Both the position numbers and the translations under genes were made by a program. Positions 60,922 through 64,000 of a DNA stretch of 64,000 nt are shown in pieces. The notes beneath the pieces are model-generated. The model ran no database searches and was not told the origin of the DNA. It was given only the letters and a program-made list of their open reading frames with translations. Position 1 is the first letter of the stretch. Every line of letters starts with the position of its first letter. The stretch spans positions 357,227 through 421,226 of the forward strand of contig NZ_CADFEB010000010.1 of the NCBI RefSeq assembly GCF_902833085.1, written 5' to 3'. This DNA comes from Burkholderia ubonensis. Its GTDB lineage: Bacteria; Pseudomonadota; Gammaproteobacteria; Burkholderiales; Burkholderiaceae.

Positions 60922-61920
60922 TCAGGCGGCTTGCTGTTCGGCGCGGGCGCGGCGCTTCGCTTCGTGCGCGAGCGCGGCTTCGCGCACCCATGCGCCGTCG
61001 TCGTGCGCCTTCACGCGGGTCGCGAGGCGCTCCCGGTTGCACGGCCCGTCGCCGTTGACGACGCGCCAGAATTCGTCCCAGTCGATCACGCCGTAGTCGT
61101 AATGGCCGCGCGCGTCGTTCCATTTCAGGTCGGGATCGGGCAGCGTCACGCCGAGCACCTTCGCCTGCTCGACGGTCGCATCGACGAATTTTTGCCGCAG
61201 GTCGTCATTCGTGATCCGCTTGATGCCCCATTTGGCCGACTGGTTGCTGTGGACGGAGTCGGCATCGCTCGGACCGAACATCATCAGCACCGGCCACCAC
61301 CAGCGGTTCACCGCCTGCTGGACCATCGCGCGCTGCGCATCGGAGCCCTTCATCATCGACAGCAGCGCGTCGAAGCCCTGGCGCTGGTGGAACGACTCCT
61401 CCTTGCATACGCGGATCATCGCGCGCGCATACGGGCCGTACGTGCAGCGGCACAGCGGGATCTGGTTCATGATCGCGGCGCCGTCGACGAGCCAGCCGAT
61501 CACGCCGACGTCCGCCCAGGTCGGCGTCGGGTAGTTGAAGATGCTCGAATATTTCGCCTTGCCGGCGTGCAGCGCGTCGATCAGTGCGTCGCGCGACACG
61601 CCGAGCGTTTCGGCCGCGCTGTACAGATAGAGGCCGTGGCCGGCTTCGTCCTGCACTTTCGCGAGCAGGATCGCCTTGCGCTTGAGGCTCGGCGCGCGGG
61701 AGATCCAGTTGCCTTCCGGCAGCATGCCGACGACTTCCGAGTGCGCGTGCTGCGAAATCTGGCGGATCAGCGTCTTGCGATAGGCGTCGGGCATCCAGTC
61801 CTGCGGCTCGATCTTGCCATCCGCGGCCATGACCGCGTCGAACCGCGCCTGCTCGGGCGACTCGGCGGCGGCGTCGAGCGGGGCGACATTGCCGGGGATG
61901 TCGAGGGATTGCGTGTACAT
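60922..61920 (-). CDS. paaA: Phenylacetyl-CoA epoxidase catalytic subunit PaaA
   Basis: PaaA is the diiron subunit that makes the ring 1,2-epoxide of phenylacetyl-CoA. The 332-residue chain has the iron-ligand motifs in KVQDEAGHGLYLYSAAETLG (EAGH) and VCKEESFHQRQGFDAL (ESFH), plus HAHSEVVGMLPEGNW. ATG 61920 is preceded by GCCTCGCC rather than a strong ribosome site, though an in-frame extension exists upstream. It opens the leftward paaABCDE operon. Its promoter carries the palindromic operator at 61963-61978. Confidence 0.96.
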   Translation of the reverse strand: MYTQSLDIPGNVAPLDAAAESPEQARFDAVMAADGKIEPQDWMPDAYRKTLIRQISQHAHSEVVGMLPEGNWISRAPSLKRKAILLAKVQDEAGHGLYLYSAAETLGVSRDALIDALHAGKAKYSSIFNYPTPTWADVGVIGWLVDGAAIMNQIPLCRCTYGPYARAMIRVCKEESFHQRQGFDALLSMMKGSDAQRAMVQQAVNRWWWPVLMMFGPSDADSVHSNQSAKWGIKRITNDDLRQKFVDATVEQAKVLGVTLPDPDLKWNDARGHYDYGVIDWDEFWRVVNGDGPCNRERLATRVKAHDDGAWVREAALAHEAKRRARAEQQAA

Positions 61921-61952
61921 GGCGAGGCTCTCGTCCGGTTGAATGTGTGCGA

Positions 61953-61990
61953 AGTATAAGCCAACCGACCGGTCGGTTAATAAATTATTT
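61953..61990 (-). promoter_or_regulatory. paa promoter with TetR-type operator
   Basis: AACCGACCGGTCGGTT (61963-61978) is a perfect 16-bp palindrome. Just inside the paaA side a minus-strand TATACT (61953-61958) is a good -10, and TTAACC 16 bases above it could be the -35, so the palindrome covers the -35 to -10 spacer. This fits repression by the TetR protein at 56535. Confidence 0.85.
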
Positions 61991-62121
61991 GGTGATATCG
62001 CGTGTGATGCGGGTAAACGACAGGACGGGTGCGAAGTCGTGCTGATGGGGAACGAGTGGCGGCGCGCGGTGCCGAACCGCATCTGCGGCACAATGCCCGC
62101 TTTCCGATGAGGATCTTGCCG

Positions 62122-63381
62122 ATGTCATTTCGCAGCAGTCTTGCCGCGGTCGCGCTGGGCGCGTCCGTTCTCTTGTCGCCGCCAGCGGCCGGCGCTGCGC
62201 AGGCGGGGTGGGTTGCCGCCTGGGCCACCGCGCTGCAGCCGATTCCTGATCTGGCTTCGCCGCCGCCGCTTTATCGCGCGCCCGACGTGGCGGGCCGGAC
62301 GGTCCGGCAGATCGTCTACCCGACGGTGGCGGGCCGGGCCGCGCGGATTCGGCTGAGCAATATGTATGGCAGTGGGCCGCTGGTCGTCGAGTCGGCGAGT
62401 CTGGCGCGGGCCGGCGACGGCGCGGCGTTGGCGGACGGTGTGCCCGTTGCGGTGCGGTTCGGCGGGCGGGCGTCGGTGACGCTGGCGCCGGGCCAGGAAA
62501 TCGAAAGCGATCCGGTGACGATCGACGTGGCGACCGGTCGGCCTTATGCGGTCAGCCTGTATATGGGAGCGCGTCAGCGGATGACGGTCTGGCACCGCGT
62601 ATCGAACCAGGTCAATTACGTATCGGGGCCTGGAGATCACACGAAGGACGCTGGCGCCGGCGCGTTCCGAACCCGGTTTACCCAATATGCGTGGGTGACG
62701 GAACTCGCGGTCGAGGCCGGGGCGGCGCGTGCGAGCGTCGCGGCGATCGGCGATTCGATCACCGACGGGCTGCGCTCGAGCCTGAACCTGAACCGCCGCT
62801 GGCCGGATGCGCTGGCGCGCCGGCTGGCGGTGTCGGATGCGGTCGGTGTGGTGAATCTGGGCATCAGCGGCAATCGGCTGCTCAGTGATTCGGCCTGCTA
62901 CGGCACGTCGCTGCAATCCCGCTTCGACCGTGACGCGCTATCGCGCTCGGGGGTGAAGGCGGCGATCCTGCTGATCGGCATCAACGACATCAACTTTGCG
63001 ACGATGCCGCCTCGCGCGGGTCTCGACTGCGATCATCCGCATACGCAGGTAACCACGGCGTCGCTGATCGACGGCTATCGCCGGCTGATCGATGCCGCGC
63101 ATCGCCGGGGCGTGAGGATCTTGGGCGCGACGCTCACGCCGGCGGCGCTGCCGGCCGAGCGCGAAGCGATCCGGCTGGAAGTGAATCGCTGGATCCGGAG
63201 CGGCGGGGCGTTCGACGGTATCGTCGATTTCGACGAGGCGCTGCGTGATCCCGCGCGCCCGAGCGTACTGCAGCGTCGCTACGATAGCGGCGACGGCATT
63301 CATCCGAGCGATGCAGGCTATGCGGCGATGGCGGACGCGGTGCCGGTCGAGCGGCTACAGGCGACGGTTGCCGGGAAGTGA
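62122..63381 (+). CDS. Exported SGNH/GDSL-family hydrolase
   Basis: A 419-residue esterase-like protein: Sec signal (MSFRSSLAAVALGASVLLSPPAAGA), a beta-rich domain of about 150 residues (about 50-190), then the SGNH domain with block I AAIGDSITDG (nucleophile Ser), block II GISGNRLL (Gly/Asn), block III LIGINDI (Asn) and block V DGIHPSDAGY (Asp-His). Substrates of the family include acyl and acetyl esters of sugars and lipids. Start ATG 62122 has GAGGA before it; another in-frame ATG at 62107 lacks one. Confidence 0.87.
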   Translation: MSFRSSLAAVALGASVLLSPPAAGAAQAGWVAAWATALQPIPDLASPPPLYRAPDVAGRTVRQIVYPTVAGRAARIRLSNMYGSGPLVVESASLARAGDGAALADGVPVAVRFGGRASVTLAPGQEIESDPVTIDVATGRPYAVSLYMGARQRMTVWHRVSNQVNYVSGPGDHTKDAGAGAFRTRFTQYAWVTELAVEAGAARASVAAIGDSITDGLRSSLNLNRRWPDALARRLAVSDAVGVVNLGISGNRLLSDSACYGTSLQSRFDRDALSRSGVKAAILLIGINDINFATMPPRAGLDCDHPHTQVTTASLIDGYRRLIDAAHRRGVRILGATLTPAALPAEREAIRLEVNRWIRSGGAFDGIVDFDEALRDPARPSVLQRRYDSGDGIHPSDAGYAAMADAVPVERLQATVAGK

Positions 63382-63463
63382 GAGGCCCGGGAACGGCGCA
63401 CTTCTCTTGCTATATATAGTGGGGCATGGCCGAGCATCACCCGCCGTGTCCTGATTCATCGGC

Positions 63464-63503
63464 GTAAAAGCCCCCGTGCGCGGCAGCGCACGGGGGCTTT
63501 TAC
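63464..63503 (+). terminator. Terminator after the SGNH hydrolase gene
   Basis: A perfect 18-bp stem (63464-63481 with 63486-63503) around GGCA; the T-run is interrupted (TTTTACATTTATTT). It may act on both strands. Confidence 0.85.
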
Positions 63504-63682
63504 ATTTATTTCACGAAACCCCTTGCGCTTGGCGCGAGACGTGCCTAGAATCACGCCTCTTTCGCGCTGACGGCAACGCGGCGCGGAAGGGGGAAGCGGA
63601 GCTGGTGGGAGGTCCTGTTGGGGCGTCCGGTCAGCGAAGGAAGATGAACCCCGCAGTCGCAACGAAGTTTGTAAAAAAGTTG

Positions 63683-63711
63683 TTGACGAACTGCGAAACA
63701 GTGTTCATAAT
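63683..63711 (+). promoter_or_regulatory. rRNA operon promoter
   Basis: TTGACG (63683-63688), 17-base spacer, CATAAT (63706-63711), immediately preceded by an AT-rich AAAAAAG tract like an UP element. Confidence 0.88.
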
Positions 63712-63956
63712 CTCGTTTCTCTGCTGCTGACAACGCAGCGCTGCTGAGAAAGACGGTTTTCTCGCAGAAACGTTCTTTAAAAATTAACAGCCGATAAGTG
63801 TGGGCGCTTGATGACAGCGAGCCGATCGTCAGATCGGATTAGCAAAAGTATCAAGAGTCTCACACTAAAGTAAGTCAGGTTTATGAAGCAATTCATATTC
63901 CTGTCAGCTTTGAGTGAGCGACCGGTTCTACGGAACCGAAAACAGTAACAGGTTTG
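63712..63956 (+). other. rRNA leader with antitermination signals
   Basis: Transcribed leader before 16S rRNA. GTTCTTTAA at 63772-63780 is a boxA-like site; CGGTTC/GAACCG (63922-63939) forms a hairpin just before the 16S start, part of the RNase III processing stem. Earlier, CAGCGCTG (63736-63743) is palindromic. No gene is expected. Confidence 0.8.
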
Positions 63957-64000
63957 AACTGAAGAGTTTGATCCTGGCTCAGATTGAACGCTGGCGGCAT
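63957..64000 (+). rRNA. 16S rRNA, first bases
   Basis: GAAGAGTTTGATCCTGGCTC and the following GATTGAACGCTGGCGGCAT are the universal 5' end of 16S rRNA. The gene runs past the window edge. The exact mature 5' base is approximate. Confidence 0.95.

Overview
The window is high-GC DNA (roughly two thirds G+C) whose genes carry the codon bias and gene order of a Burkholderia chromosome 1, most like the Burkholderia cepacia complex. The basis for this is a flagellar flhF-flhG-fliA end followed by a SAH-riboswitch-controlled ahcY, a phenylacetate paaABCDE operon under a TetR-type operator, DUF2957 lipoproteins, and the promoter, leader and first bases of an rRNA operon. The species call is inference; no search was run.

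Layout. 1-2213: end of a flagellar operon (flhF partial, flhG, fliA). 2279-5246: SAH riboswitch, ahcY, a small membrane protein and metF, a methionine/one-carbon unit. 5280-8833: amidase, dienelactone hydrolase, nitronate monooxygenase. 9251-15112: branched-chain amino-acid binding protein, MFS exporter, HugZ-like protein, H-NS-family protein with a structured leader, CDF metal transporter, Lrp regulator. 15192-17732: DEDDh exonuclease, metallo-beta-lactamase hydrolase, an unexplained structured intergenic region, rlpA. 17817-21179: rsmI divergent from yraN-diaA-dolP-cytochrome c, then tRNA-Ala(CGC). 21191-21753: a duplicated terminator flanking a lone small ORF. 21779-25657: glucarate dehydratase, its transporter and a LysR regulator. 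25764-30770: GST and a four-gene MacAB-like ABC system. 31082-36217: small exported protein, Mut7-C nuclease-like protein, reductase, LysE exporter, MFS/LysR divergent pair. 36261-36354: a candidate small RNA gene. 36378-40041: OmpW and two DUF2957 lipoprotein paralogues. 40472-48563: argC, flavodoxin, PEBP protein, pyrE, maeB, and a 591-residue orphan lipoprotein-like ORF. 48670-54667: indolepyruvate oxidoreductase, a small exported protein, hppD and its divergent Lrp regulator. 54725-57965: DUF805 with an upstream mini-ORF, GNAT, TetR, DUF1835. 58115-61978: paaEDCBA read leftwards from a perfect 16-bp palindrome. 62122-64000: SGNH hydrolase and the rRNA operon start.

How it works together. 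Three blocks serve aromatic amino-acid and phenylacetate breakdown (indolepyruvate oxidoreductase, HPPD with Lrp, PaaABCDE with TetR); ahcY and metF recycle the methyl cycle under SAH sensing; the yraN-diaA-dolP block matches the conserved envelope/replication cluster next to rsmI in Proteobacteria. No insertion sequence, prophage, CRISPR array or defence system was recognised. The most unusual items are the candidate small RNA with two anti-Shine-Dalgarno-like repeats, the hairpin-rich region before rlpA with mutually exclusive pairings, the orphan ORF at 46788, an FlhG lacking the Walker A lysines, and the terminator duplication around the ORF at 21354.
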